Assembly: GCF_900106535.1 (NCBI RefSeq)
Contig: NZ_FNOH01000019.1
Span: forward strand, 1-64,000
Direction of reading: 5' to 3'
DNA: 64,000 bases
Origin: Myxococcus xanthus
GTDB lineage: Bacteria; Myxococcota; Myxococcia; Myxococcales; Myxococcaceae
Part shown: positions 26,382 through 33,908 of the stretch, piece by piece
Numbering within the stretch: the first letter of the stretch is position 1
How the letters are laid out: each line of letters begins with the position of its first letter
Notes under the pieces: generated by a model
Told to the model about the DNA's origin: nothing
The model's input: only the letters and a program-made list of their open reading frames with translations
Databases searched by the model: none
Position numbers and translations under genes: made by a program

Positions 26382-27428
26382 ATGGGTTTCGATATCCGCA
26401 AGACCTTCAACTCTGCCCGCGCCAACGTCCAGAAGGTAGCCAAGGACGTCCAGAAGACCGTCGAGGACAACAAGGGGCTCATCAAGGGCGCCACGGCGGT
26501 TGCCACCCAGAGCGCGAAGGCTTTCGGGTACGGCAAGGATGCCTTCCAGCAGATCAAGAACATCAAGAACGGCGCCGAGGGCCTGCTGACCGGTGCCAAC
26601 CGGGCGTTCGTCAGCAACCCCACCTACGCCGCGGGCGAGTTCAAGGGCCTGACCAAGTTGGGCGCCGGCATGAAGGCCGCCGCGCGCTACGCGGGCATCC
26701 CTGGCGCGGTGATGTCGGGCGCCACGGCCGTCAAGGACATCCGCCAGGCCATCCGCACCGGTAGCAAGGACGACATCATCACCGCCACGCGCTCGTCGCT
26801 CGACGCGACCAAGGCGGGCCTGTCCGCCGCGACGGGCGGCATCGTCGGCGGCAAGGTGATGGGCGGCGTGCTCGGCGGCACCGTCTTCAAGGACAAGCTG
26901 GAGGCTGGCAAGAAGGCCGTCGACGCCTTCAAGAAGGCGCTCCCCAACGCCAGCGACGACGTGCTCAAGGCCGTCAAGGACACCGCCACCAAGGGCATCT
27001 TCGAGGGTGGCACCGCGAAGGGCGTGGGCCGGGCCGTCAAGTCCGCCGCGGCCGAGACGGCGAAGGCGACCAGCACCCTGGCCCAGGGCCTGACTGGCAG
27101 CGGCACGCGCCAGGCCGCCAAGGCCGCGCTGAAGACGGCGGGCAAGGAGGCCGGTGAGGCGGCCCTTAAGCAGGGCGCGAAGGCCGCCGCCGGCACCGCC
27201 GCCAAGGCGCTGGGCCGGTTCGCCCCGGGCGTCAACGTGGCCATCGCCGCGGTCGACGTGGCCAACGCTGGCGCGACGCTGATGGACAAGAACGCGAGCA
27301 CGGGCAAGAAGGTGACGTCCGTCATCACCGCGGTGGGCTCGGTCGCCGCGGCCACCAACATCCCGATTGTCAGCCAGGTGGGCGCCGCGGTCTCCACGGT
27401 GTCCAGCATCGTGGGCGCCTTCTTCTAG
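26382..27428 (+). CDS. Lys/Ala/Gly-rich protein with hydrophobic glycine-zipper segments, function unknown
   Basis: A 348-residue protein of very biased composition. The N-terminus is a basic amphipathic helix (RKTFNSARANVQKVAKDVQK). Gly-x-x-x-Gly/Ala-rich stretches follow (GLSAATGGIVGGKVMGGVLGG), then a repetitive Ala/Lys region at about 200-290 (GKEAGEAALKQGAKAAAGTA), and two hydrophobic C-terminal segments ending SSIVGAFF. No signal peptide, no known domain. The composition resembles pore-forming or membrane-inserting proteins, or histone-like chaperoned effectors, but no family is recognised. ATG 26382 has AGAGG at seven bases. The gene shows the strongest third-position G/C of this region, so it is surely coding. 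Confidence 0.7.
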   Translation: MGFDIRKTFNSARANVQKVAKDVQKTVEDNKGLIKGATAVATQSAKAFGYGKDAFQQIKNIKNGAEGLLTGANRAFVSNPTYAAGEFKGLTKLGAGMKAAARYAGIPGAVMSGATAVKDIRQAIRTGSKDDIITATRSSLDATKAGLSAATGGIVGGKVMGGVLGGTVFKDKLEAGKKAVDAFKKALPNASDDVLKAVKDTATKGIFEGGTAKGVGRAVKSAAAETAKATSTLAQGLTGSGTRQAAKAALKTAGKEAGEAALKQGAKAAAGTAAKALGRFAPGVNVAIAAVDVANAGATLMDKNASTGKKVTSVITAVGSVAAATNIPIVSQVGAAVSTVSSIVGAFF

Positions 27429-27433
27429 AGCAG

Positions 27434-27455
27434 AGCCCCACCCTTCGGGGTTTGT
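27434..27455 (+). terminator. Small UUCG-loop hairpin after the Lys/Ala-rich gene
   Basis: ACCC and GGGT (27440-27443 and 27448-27451) flank a TTCG tetraloop a few bases after the stop at 27428. The stem is short but tetraloop hairpins of this kind are stable. Probably a weak terminator. Confidence 0.35.
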
Positions 27456-27610
27456 CAGAGCGGCTCGGCTGGACTATGCCCTGGTCCATGCCGAGCCGTC
27501 GCTTTTCCCCCCATTGGCGCGGGCGCTGGCAAGCCTATCTCCCGGGAGCATTCGTGAGCCGCAAGCAAGGGACGCAAGGACCAGGTCATGGAGTCGAGCG
27601 CCTCCTGAAG

Positions 27611-28642
27611 ATGAGCCCGGTGGTGAGCCTCGGCTCCGCCAGGGCCCTCGAGCTTCCCACCGTACAGGCGCCCTCCCTGGAAGGAGTCTCGGTGCGGGTC
27701 CCCACCCCGGACGACCTGACCGAGGAGGACCTGCTGCGCGCCTTCCACGAGAAGCGCCGCGCCCTGGCGACCTCGCGCGAGCGTCAACCCGGCGAGTCGC
27801 TGGAGCTGGGCGACGAGGTGCGGCTCAACATCGTGGGCTACTGCGACGGGAAGCTCATCCCCTTCTCCGCGCGCTTCGGCATGACGACGGAGCTGGCCCC
27901 CATCGAGGCCCTGCCCGGCTTCAGCGAGGCCGTGGCCGAGGGTGCCAAGGTGGGCGAGTCCCTGCAGATTGCCCTGGAGCTGCCGGAGACGTACCCCGTG
28001 GAGGCGCTCCAGGGGAAGCCCGCGCGCTTCCTGGTGGACGTCCTCGCCGCCCACGAGGTGACGCTGCCATCGGAGAGCGCCCCCGAGTTCCTCGAGAAGC
28101 TCGGGCTGGGCAGCACGCTGGGCGAGATGATGACCCACCTGCGCGACGAGTTGGAGGACGCGGCGGCGGCACAGCTCTGGGTCCAGGCGCGGGACATGGT
28201 GCTGGATGAGCTGGTCCGACGTGCTCCGGTGGAGCTGCCTCGCGCGCTGGTGGACGAGGAGCTGCGCCGCCGCTGGGTCCAGGCCGAGGGCCAGGGCATG
28301 CTCGAGCACCAGTTCGACGTCGACGAGCAGCGGGAAGCGCTCCAGGGCTGGCTCACGGACCCCACCACGCGCGCGGACGTCGAGCGTCGGCTGCACATCG
28401 GCATCGTGCTGAAGGCCATCACCGAGGAGCAGAAGCTTCAGCTCACCCCGGAGAAGCTCGAGCAGTTGGTGCGCGACCAGTTGGAGCCCTTCGGGCTCAC
28501 CGCCGCGGATGCGCACGCCGCCCTGCGCGAGTCGCCCGAGACGACGAAACAACTCGCCGAGATGGGTTGGTACCTGCTCGCGGTGGAGCACGTCATGAAC
28601 AAGGCGAAGGTCACCTTCGAGGGCTCCGAGCAGGAGGGCTGA
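27611..28642 (+). CDS. Trigger-factor-like chaperone / peptidyl-prolyl isomerase
   Basis: A 343-residue protein. An FKBP-like segment (GDEVRLNIVGYCDGKLIPFS, FSEAVAEGAKVGESLQIALELPETY) is followed by a long helical region like the C-terminal domain of trigger factor (APVELPRALVDEEL with repeated EQ-rich helices, then KLQLTPEKLEQLV). In trigger factor the C-terminal arms cradle nascent chains. The ribosome-docking N-terminal domain (with GFRKGK) seems absent, and 343 residues is shorter than the usual 430-450, so this is a paralogue rather than the housekeeping copy. ATG 27611 is chosen because third-position G/C rises there. GTG 27554 has a better ribosome binding site (GGGAG) and is a real alternative. 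Confidence 0.7.
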   Translation: MSPVVSLGSARALELPTVQAPSLEGVSVRVPTPDDLTEEDLLRAFHEKRRALATSRERQPGESLELGDEVRLNIVGYCDGKLIPFSARFGMTTELAPIEALPGFSEAVAEGAKVGESLQIALELPETYPVEALQGKPARFLVDVLAAHEVTLPSESAPEFLEKLGLGSTLGEMMTHLRDELEDAAAAQLWVQARDMVLDELVRRAPVELPRALVDEELRRRWVQAEGQGMLEHQFDVDEQREALQGWLTDPTTRADVERRLHIGIVLKAITEEQKLQLTPEKLEQLVRDQLEPFGLTAADAHAALRESPETTKQLAEMGWYLLAVEHVMNKAKVTFEGSEQEG

Positions 28643-28667
28643 GGGCGCCCTCGCAAGGAACGCGAGC

Positions 28668-29069
28668 TCAGCCCTCGCTGAACCACAGGCCCGCGCCACC
28701 CGCGAGGCCCATGCCCAGGAACAGCGCGGCGAGCCCCCACGTCTGAGCGCGCGACCACCGGAGCGACTCACCATACCGGTAGCCGCACACCAGGATGAGC
28801 AGGGCGAACCCCAGACAAATCGACGCGGGCCCCAGCGCGACCAGCACCTTGCGCGGCGTCCCGCTCACGTCGAGGACAGCCAGCAGCAACAACGGCCAGA
28901 AGCCGATGACGAGCAGGCCGAGCACGAGCCCCAGCCCCCAGCGCCCTTCGGGAGAGGACAGCTCCATGAAGTCCAGGAAGCGCGTCCACCAGGAGCGGGG
29001 CGGCTCTCGATGACGTTGGGGGGCTGAGGGCTGCACGTGGGGCGGCTCCAGGGACGGGGTGCGGTGCAC
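28668..29069 (-). CDS. Small membrane protein, three predicted spans
   Basis: A 133-residue protein with a Pro/His-rich soluble N-terminus (about 35 residues) and three hydrophobic spans (GLGLVLGLLVIGFWPLLLLAV; ASICLGFALLILVCGY; WGLAALFLGMGLAGGAGLWF). No family is recognised. It is transcribed towards the trigger-factor-like gene. The start is uncertain because no clear ribosome binding site precedes ATG 29069; later in-frame ATGs such as FMELSS would still keep all spans. Confidence 0.55.
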   Translation of the reverse strand: MHRTPSLEPPHVQPSAPQRHREPPRSWWTRFLDFMELSSPEGRWGLGLVLGLLVIGFWPLLLLAVLDVSGTPRKVLVALGPASICLGFALLILVCGYRYGESLRWSRAQTWGLAALFLGMGLAGGAGLWFSEG

Positions 29070-29186
29070 CTGGCAGCCTCTTCTAGTGCAGCCCGGGGCG
29101 GTTCGCGGCTACTTTCCTTCCGTCAAGTCGGACACCCTCCCTGTCTCGGCCAGGGTGTCCACTGAAGCGGAGAGGAGCCCGGCTCC

Positions 29187-29528
29187 TTACGCCTTCTTCA
29201 CGAACTCCGACTTGAGCCCCATCGCACCGATGCCGTCGATCTTGCAGTCGATGTCGTGGTCGCCGTCGACGAGGCGGATGCTCCGGACCTTGGTGCCGAC
29301 CTTGACCACCGTCGACGAGCCTTTGACCTTCAAATCCTTGATGACAGTGACGCTATCGCCGTCCTGAAGCAGGTTGCCGTAGGCGTCGCGCACCTCGCGC
29401 TTCTCTTCCCCCGGCGCTGCGGCGGCGACTGTCGACCACTCATGCGCGCACTCCGGGCAGACGTAGAGGCTGCCGTCTTCGTACGTGTAGGCGGAGTTGC
29501 ACTTCGGGCACGAGGGCAGGGCGCTCAT
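29187..29528 (-). CDS. phnA: PhnA (YjdM) family zinc-ribbon protein
   Basis: A 113-residue protein with a four-Cys zinc ribbon (Cys7-x-x-Cys10, Cys24-x-x-Cys27; SCPKCNSAYTYEDGSLYVC) and the PhnA C-terminal domain (AYGNLLQDGDSVTVIKDLKV, then VKVGTKVRSIRLVDGDHDIDC). Despite its name the family is not part of phosphonate breakdown; a role is unknown, though PhnA proteins often sit in small operons. ATG 29528 starts directly before the ribbon. It stands alone here. Confidence 0.92.
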   Translation of the reverse strand: MSALPSCPKCNSAYTYEDGSLYVCPECAHEWSTVAAAAPGEEKREVRDAYGNLLQDGDSVTVIKDLKVKGSSTVVKVGTKVRSIRLVDGDHDIDCKIDGIGAMGLKSEFVKKA

Positions 29529-29957
29529 ATCGGCTCCAGAGGAAGGAGGAGCGGAGGCATATACACGAGCGGCGAGCAGAAGGGCTCCCGTTCCACCAAC
29601 AGCGCTCCTGATGGAACGGAAGACCTGCGTGCACCGCACCGGGCTGTTGAGCCACCAAGCTCAGCAGCCAGCAGGGCCCCTCGCGGCTCGCCTGGAGGTA
29701 GCGCAGCAAGTCGCGCGCGGCGTTGAAGCCGAGTTGCTCCTCCAGGCACTCGAAACGGAGCCTCGCCAGGTCTTCTCGCCCGCCGGAACTCCCGCACGGA
29801 AAGAAGACGCGCCGGCGTGCTTCCGTGGGCATCGAGAAAACCATGCGCCGTCTCCTTTGCTTCCTGCTCCTGCGTGCGCTCGCCCTGGTGCAGGGAGCGT
29901 GTGACCGCGATGACCGCCCCGGCACGCCGGTGCCGGAGACCCTGCGGGCCGAAGCGT
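29529..29957. other. Gap between PhnA and the CcdA-thioredoxin gene; possible gene remnant
   Basis: About 430 bases. A minus-strand frame (roughly 29650-29850) reads EARRRVFFPCGSSGGREDLAR then CLEEQLGFNAARDLLRYLQ, which looks like a helical protein fragment, but I cannot name a family and the flanks are Arg-rich out-of-frame-like sequence. No other gene is supported. Confidence 0.3.
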
Positions 29958-31124
29958 CTAGGGGAGGAGCCCCGCACAGCGGCCGCCCGCGATGACCTCC
30001 AGTCCTTGCCAGAGGGAGGTCAGGGATTGCTCACCCACGCGGCGCGCCACCTCCTGGCCCGCGGCGTCCAGGAAGAGGAACGTGGGAACGCCGCGAACGC
30101 CATATTGGACCGCGGCCCGCCGGCCCGCCGCGGTCCCCACATCGAGGCGGAGGACCTCAACGCCCTTTCCCGAGCAGTGTTGCTCGGCCAGGGCCACCGT
30201 GGGCTCCATCCGCTGGCAGACGGGGCAGCTCTGGCTCACGAACTCCACCATCGTCGGGCGTTCAACCCGGGCCAGCGCGGACGGACCGATGAAGGATGGG
30301 ACACCCCCCTCCTCCGGGAGCGCGCACGTGCCATCGCCGCCTTCCTCGGAAGTGCACGCAGTCTCCGAGGCGGCCGGCGAGGACGAGGCGCGACGCTCCA
30401 TCACGGGGGCGGAAGCCTCTCCCCCTTCCGCCGAGGGCACGAGCAACTCCAACGAGTCGGTGAAGAGCAGCACCCCCAACCCGGCGAGCAGCACCCCCGT
30501 GGCGACCTCGAACTTGCGCAGGTGCCGCTTCGCGCGCTCCATCCACCGCAGCGCAAGCGGAGCGGCGGCGGCCACAAGTAGCAGCGGAACGGAGAGACCC
30601 GCGGCATAGGTGCCGAGGTAGAGCGCCCCCATGAGGGGCTCCGACGTGGAGGAGGCGGTATAGGTGAGCACTCCACCGAGCACCGGCCCGATGCACGGCG
30701 TCCACCCCAGGGCGAAGGCGGCTCCGAAGAGGAAGGCGCCCAGCAGGCTGCCCCCCCGCCGCACCCGCCCGAGCAGGGGCCGCACCTCACCGTCCATCCA
30801 GGGAATCTGGATGAACCCAAGCTGCTTGAGCCCCAACAGGAAGAGCGCGAGCCCTCCGAACTGGAGGAGCCCGCTCCGATGCTCCGCGAGCAGCCCGCCC
30901 ATGGCGGTGGCCGCCATGCCGAGCGCGACGAACACGGAGCCGAGCCCCAGCGAGAACGCCAGCGCCACACCCCATGGCCGCCGCACGCCGCTGCCCGCCT
31001 CCCGCAGCTGCGACAGGGACACACCCGCGAGGAAGGACAGGTAGAGCGGGACGAGTGGAAGGACACAGGGCGACAGGAATGTCAGCAGGCCCGCGAGGAA
31101 GATGCCGGGGAGGCCAAGACTCAT
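29958..31124 (-). CDS. CcdA-thioredoxin fusion (thiol:disulfide interchange protein)
   Basis: A 388-residue inner-membrane protein. Residues 1-225 form a six-span CcdA/DsbD-gamma domain with the two catalytic cysteines in FLSPCVLPLVPLYLSFLAG (Cys20) and GWTPCIGPVLGG (Cys144). A Ser/Glu/Ala linker leads to a thioredoxin domain with SCPVCQRM (Cys300-x-x-Cys303) and cis-proline in VRGVPTFLFLD. It carries electrons from cytosolic thioredoxin across the membrane to the outer thioredoxin domain for cytochrome c maturation or disulfide reduction. The usual central P-V-A part of DsbD is absent. ATG 31124 has GAGGAC immediately upstream; the longer frame to 31280 is not like the family. Confidence 0.9.
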   Translation of the reverse strand: MSLGLPGIFLAGLLTFLSPCVLPLVPLYLSFLAGVSLSQLREAGSGVRRPWGVALAFSLGLGSVFVALGMAATAMGGLLAEHRSGLLQFGGLALFLLGLKQLGFIQIPWMDGEVRPLLGRVRRGGSLLGAFLFGAAFALGWTPCIGPVLGGVLTYTASSTSEPLMGALYLGTYAAGLSVPLLLVAAAAPLALRWMERAKRHLRKFEVATGVLLAGLGVLLFTDSLELLVPSAEGGEASAPVMERRASSSPAASETACTSEEGGDGTCALPEEGGVPSFIGPSALARVERPTMVEFVSQSCPVCQRMEPTVALAEQHCSGKGVEVLRLDVGTAAGRRAAVQYGVRGVPTFLFLDAAGQEVARRVGEQSLTSLWQGLEVIAGGRCAGLLP

Positions 31125-31289
31125 GTCCTCGAGGACACGGCCTCGAACCTCGAAAGTTCCCGGCTTCGCGCCTTCAAGGAGCCAGGCGGGCCAGGGCGTC
31201 GACGAGTATCGGCGCCGCCATTTCGGAGTCGGCCCATGCGGCCAGGCCGCCCCTGCTCGAAGCAACGCCAATGCGCTCACCGACAGGGG

Positions 31290-32198
31290 CTAGGACGCTT
31301 CGCGAACGAGCCATTCACGAAACGCCACCAACTTCGCGAGAGTGGCGCACTCGGGTCGGTAGACGACGTAGTAGGCGAGTCTGGACGGGAACTCGACCTC
31401 CGGGAACAGGCGCACCAGCCGCCCGGCCGCAAGGTCGTCATGCGCCATGATGCTGCGGGCCAGCGCCACGCCCTGCCCGTCGATTGCTGCCTGAAGGACC
31501 GCAGCGGAGTTGTTGATACGAAGGCCTCGCTTCGTCTCGACGTCCTTTACCCCCGCCTTCTCAAGCCAGGCATCCCACGTGGCGAATCCCGCCCGGGAAT
31601 CCACGGAGCGGTCGTGGATGAGTCGTACGCCGCCCAGGTCCGAAGGCCGACGCAGACGGCGGCCCTGCCGAAGAAGCACAGGGGAACAGACGGGATAGAC
31701 CTCTTCGTCGAGAAGCTTCTCCGAGACCAACCCGGGCCAGTCCCCCGCTCCATAGCGCACGCCGATATCCACACCGCGCGCGGCAAAGTCGAGCAGGTCG
31801 ATGGACGCATCGAGCCGAACGTCCAGCTCTGGCCATGCGGATTGGAAACGCTCCAGGCGCGGTAGTAGCCACTTGGCCGCGAAGGCGGGGCTAACCGTCA
31901 CCGTCAGCACCCCGACCGGTGAGCCTTCTTTCAGCCTCGCGACTCCAACGCTCAGCCGCTCGAACCCCGCGCGGATATCTGGCAGCGCCCGCTGGGCCGC
32001 TTCGGTGAGGACCAGCCGCTTGCGCCCACTCGTGCCCCGATGGAAGAGCGGCGTGCCGAGCGCCTCCTCGAGGCTTCGCACGAGTTGTCCGACCGCCGCC
32101 GGAGTCACATGAAGCTCGGTGGCCGCGGCAGAGAAGCTCTCGTGCCTGGCACTCGCCTCGAAGGCGCGCAGGGCGTTGAGGTGTTCGGGCACATTCAT
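31290..32198 (-). CDS. LysR-family transcription regulator (GcvA-like)
   Basis: A 302-residue regulator. The winged helix covers residues 1-65 (LNALRAFEASARHESFSAAA, then VGQLVRSLEEALGTPLFHR). The ligand-binding half has LTVTVSPAFAAKWLLPRLERF, VDIGVRYGAGDWPGL and a C-terminal effector pocket. The sequence style is that of the GcvA/AmpR subgroup. It is transcribed away from the genes at 32408 and 32765, separated by about 210 bases, so those genes are its most likely targets. ATG 32198 is where the family consensus begins; the longer frame upstream is not similar. Confidence 0.92.
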   Translation of the reverse strand: MNVPEHLNALRAFEASARHESFSAAATELHVTPAAVGQLVRSLEEALGTPLFHRGTSGRKRLVLTEAAQRALPDIRAGFERLSVGVARLKEGSPVGVLTVTVSPAFAAKWLLPRLERFQSAWPELDVRLDASIDLLDFAARGVDIGVRYGAGDWPGLVSEKLLDEEVYPVCSPVLLRQGRRLRRPSDLGGVRLIHDRSVDSRAGFATWDAWLEKAGVKDVETKRGLRINNSAAVLQAAIDGQGVALARSIMAHDDLAAGRLVRLFPEVEFPSRLAYYVVYRPECATLAKLVAFREWLVREAS

Positions 32199-32407
32199 GG
32201 GCGGTAAAGATTTCCTTTGCTGGATGCCAAGAACATCTCGATTGCCGCGACGAGGCCCCGGGAGCATGAATCCTTCGTCGTCCCAATGTGAGGAGCGTCT
32301 GACGCGCCGGCGTTGGCTCGGAGTGGAGCCCAGAGCCGACGTCGAGGCAACCCCACAATGGATAGTTGTTCTTTCACGTAACACAGACATCAAGACGGAG
32401 GAAACCA
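32199..32407. promoter_or_regulatory. Divergent LysR control region
   Basis: 209 bases between the divergent LysR start and the small gene at 32408. LysR regulators usually bind T-N11-A sites in such gaps; several T-N11-A matches can be found but none stands out as a dyad by eye. Confidence 0.4.
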
Positions 32408-32689
32408 ATGGTCTACCTGCAGATCACCCTGCAAATTTCTCCCGCCAACCGGCCCGCGGCCGCCGACGTGTACAAGCGCTACAAGGCGCCATTCCTCGAG
32501 AAGGTCGTCGGCGCAAAGTCGAAGGAGTTGCTCGTGCGTGACGAGGACGTGCAGGTGCTCCATGGGTTCGACACGGCGCAGCAGGCCAACGCCTACCTCA
32601 AAAGCGACTTGTTCACCGCCGACGTGGTGAGCGCGCTGAAGCCCCTCCTCGACGCCGCCCCGGAAGTCCGCATCTACCAAGCCGCCTGA
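32408..32689 (+). CDS. Small dimeric alpha/beta-barrel-like protein
   Basis: A 93-residue protein (VYLQITLQISPANRPAAADV at the start; RIYQAA at the end) of the size and beta-alpha-beta layout of ABM/EthD-like dimeric barrels, which often act on small redox-active compounds. The assignment rests on pattern only. GGAGG lies six bases before ATG 32408. It is followed by a hairpin and an SDR gene on the same strand, and it is divergent from the LysR gene. A detoxification or secondary-metabolite role is an inference from this trio. Confidence 0.6.
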   Translation: MVYLQITLQISPANRPAAADVYKRYKAPFLEKVVGAKSKELLVRDEDVQVLHGFDTAQQANAYLKSDLFTADVVSALKPLLDAAPEVRIYQAA

Positions 32690-32698
32690 CGCCTTCCG

Positions 32699-32731
32699 TG
32701 TCGGGCCGCCGCCGACCGCGGCGGCCCGACA
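32699..32731 (+). terminator. GC-rich hairpin between the small protein and the SDR
   Basis: A perfect stem of 14 bp (arms 32699-32712 and 32718-32731) with a five-base loop, directly after the stop at 32689. There is only ATT and then a C run after it rather than a T tract, so it may attenuate transcription into the SDR gene or protect the 3' end of the first message. Confidence 0.6.
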
Positions 32732-32764
32732 TTCCCCCAGGACCAGCAAAGGAGCACATTTTCA

Positions 32765-33547
32765 ATGAGCGCGCGATTCGCCAATCAGAAGCTCATCGTT
32801 GTGGGCGGTACCAGCGGAATGGGAAAGGCCGTAGCTCGTATCCTCCTTGAGGAGGGCGGTCGAGCCGTCGTCATCGGGCATCGAGACGACAAGCTCCAGG
32901 CCGCCGTCGCGGAATTGGCTGCGTCCGGCCCTGTGGAGGGCCTGCGCGCGGACATCGCATCCGGCACGGAGAGACAGGCCCTGGTGGCCCAGTTGCAGAA
33001 GGACCACGCCGACGCGACGCTGCTGGTCAACGCAGCGGGTGTCTTCCTGCCGAAGGCATTCTTGGAGCACGAGGAGCGCGATTACGACTTGTACCTCGAC
33101 ATCAACAAGGCGCTCTTCTTCATCACGCAGGCCGTCGCCCGCTCCATGGTCGCGCTGCGCAAGGGGGGAGCGATTGTCAACATTGGCTCGATGTGGGCCA
33201 AGCAGGCCATCCAGGCCACTCCATCCTCGGCCTATTCGATGGCCAAGGCAGGACTCCACTCGCTGACGCAGCACCTGGCGATGGAGCTGGCCGGACATGG
33301 CATCCGCGTCAATGCTGTTTCGCCCGCGGTCGTCGAGACCCCCATCTACGAAGGCTTCATCCCAAAGGAGCAGGTTCACGGTGCGCTCCAGGGGTTCAAC
33401 GGGTTCCATCCACTCGGCCGCGTGGGCCGCGCAGAGGATGTTGCGCAGACCATCGTCCATCTGTTGTCGGACGAGACTTCTTGGGTCACCGGCGCAATCT
33501 GGGATGTCGACGGCGGCGTCATGGCTGGACGCAACAAGTACAGCTGA
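32765..33547 (+). CDS. Short-chain dehydrogenase/reductase (SDR)
   Basis: A 260-residue classical SDR. It has the dinucleotide motif GGTSGMG at residues 14-20, NAAG, the active-site Ser in NIGSMW, and the catalytic YSMAK (Tyr-x-x-x-Lys), followed by IRVNAVSPAVVETP and a C-terminal WDVDGGVMAG. It is an NAD(P)-dependent oxidoreductase of unknown substrate; the closest naming style in this family is 'SDR family oxidoreductase'. It lies downstream of the small gene and divergent LysR regulator. The ribosome binding site (GGAG) is 12 bases before ATG 32765, a long spacing. Confidence 0.92.
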   Translation: MSARFANQKLIVVGGTSGMGKAVARILLEEGGRAVVIGHRDDKLQAAVAELAASGPVEGLRADIASGTERQALVAQLQKDHADATLLVNAAGVFLPKAFLEHEERDYDLYLDINKALFFITQAVARSMVALRKGGAIVNIGSMWAKQAIQATPSSAYSMAKAGLHSLTQHLAMELAGHGIRVNAVSPAVVETPIYEGFIPKEQVHGALQGFNGFHPLGRVGRAEDVAQTIVHLLSDETSWVTGAIWDVDGGVMAGRNKYS

Positions 33548-33788
33548 CCCCTGGAGGGGCCCCCAGGCCCAGACTTCTCGAAACGTGTGGCCATCACGCC
33601 AGACCCAATTCGGTGGGTGGCGTCACCCCAGGGCGGTGTCGAGCGGATGATGCTCGGCCTCCTGGGAGGAGATCAGGCGCGTGCGACCAGCATCGTGCGG
33701 TACGCCAGGTGCTCGCGGTTTCCGCGGCATACGCCCCTGGGCGGCGAGGAGATTCTCGTCATGTCGGGGACGTTCTCAGAAGAGGGGC
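33548..33788. other. Remnant spacer before the alcohol dehydrogenase fragment
   Basis: About 240 bases with no readable gene, probably eroded sequence of the lost dehydrogenase or a deletion joint. Confidence 0.3.
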
Positions 33789-33908
33789 ACGACTGTCCGG
33801 CCGCTCATTGAAACGATGCCACTCGAGAAGGCAGGCGAGGCATATTCCCGAATGAGGTCCGGCGAGGCGAGGTTTCGGATGGTGCTGACGATGAAGGGGG
33901 CCCGCTGA
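33789..33908 (+). pseudogene. Zinc-type alcohol dehydrogenase, C-terminal fragment
   Basis: The frame reads TVRPLIETMPLEKAGEAYSR and then MRSGEARFRMVLTM, the unmistakable last 33 residues of medium-chain (YahK/AdhC-like) alcohol dehydrogenases. The preceding 240 bases after the SDR stop carry no catalytic domain in any frame, so the gene was lost except for its 3' end. The stop overlaps the start of the next gene (TGATG), so the original organisation was probably translationally coupled. Confidence 0.65.

Noticed and set aside
29842..29994. A 50-codon lipoprotein-like frame (RRLLCFLLLRALALVQGAC)
   Set aside because: No ribosome binding site, poor lipobox, and it overlaps the end of the CcdA-thioredoxin gene.
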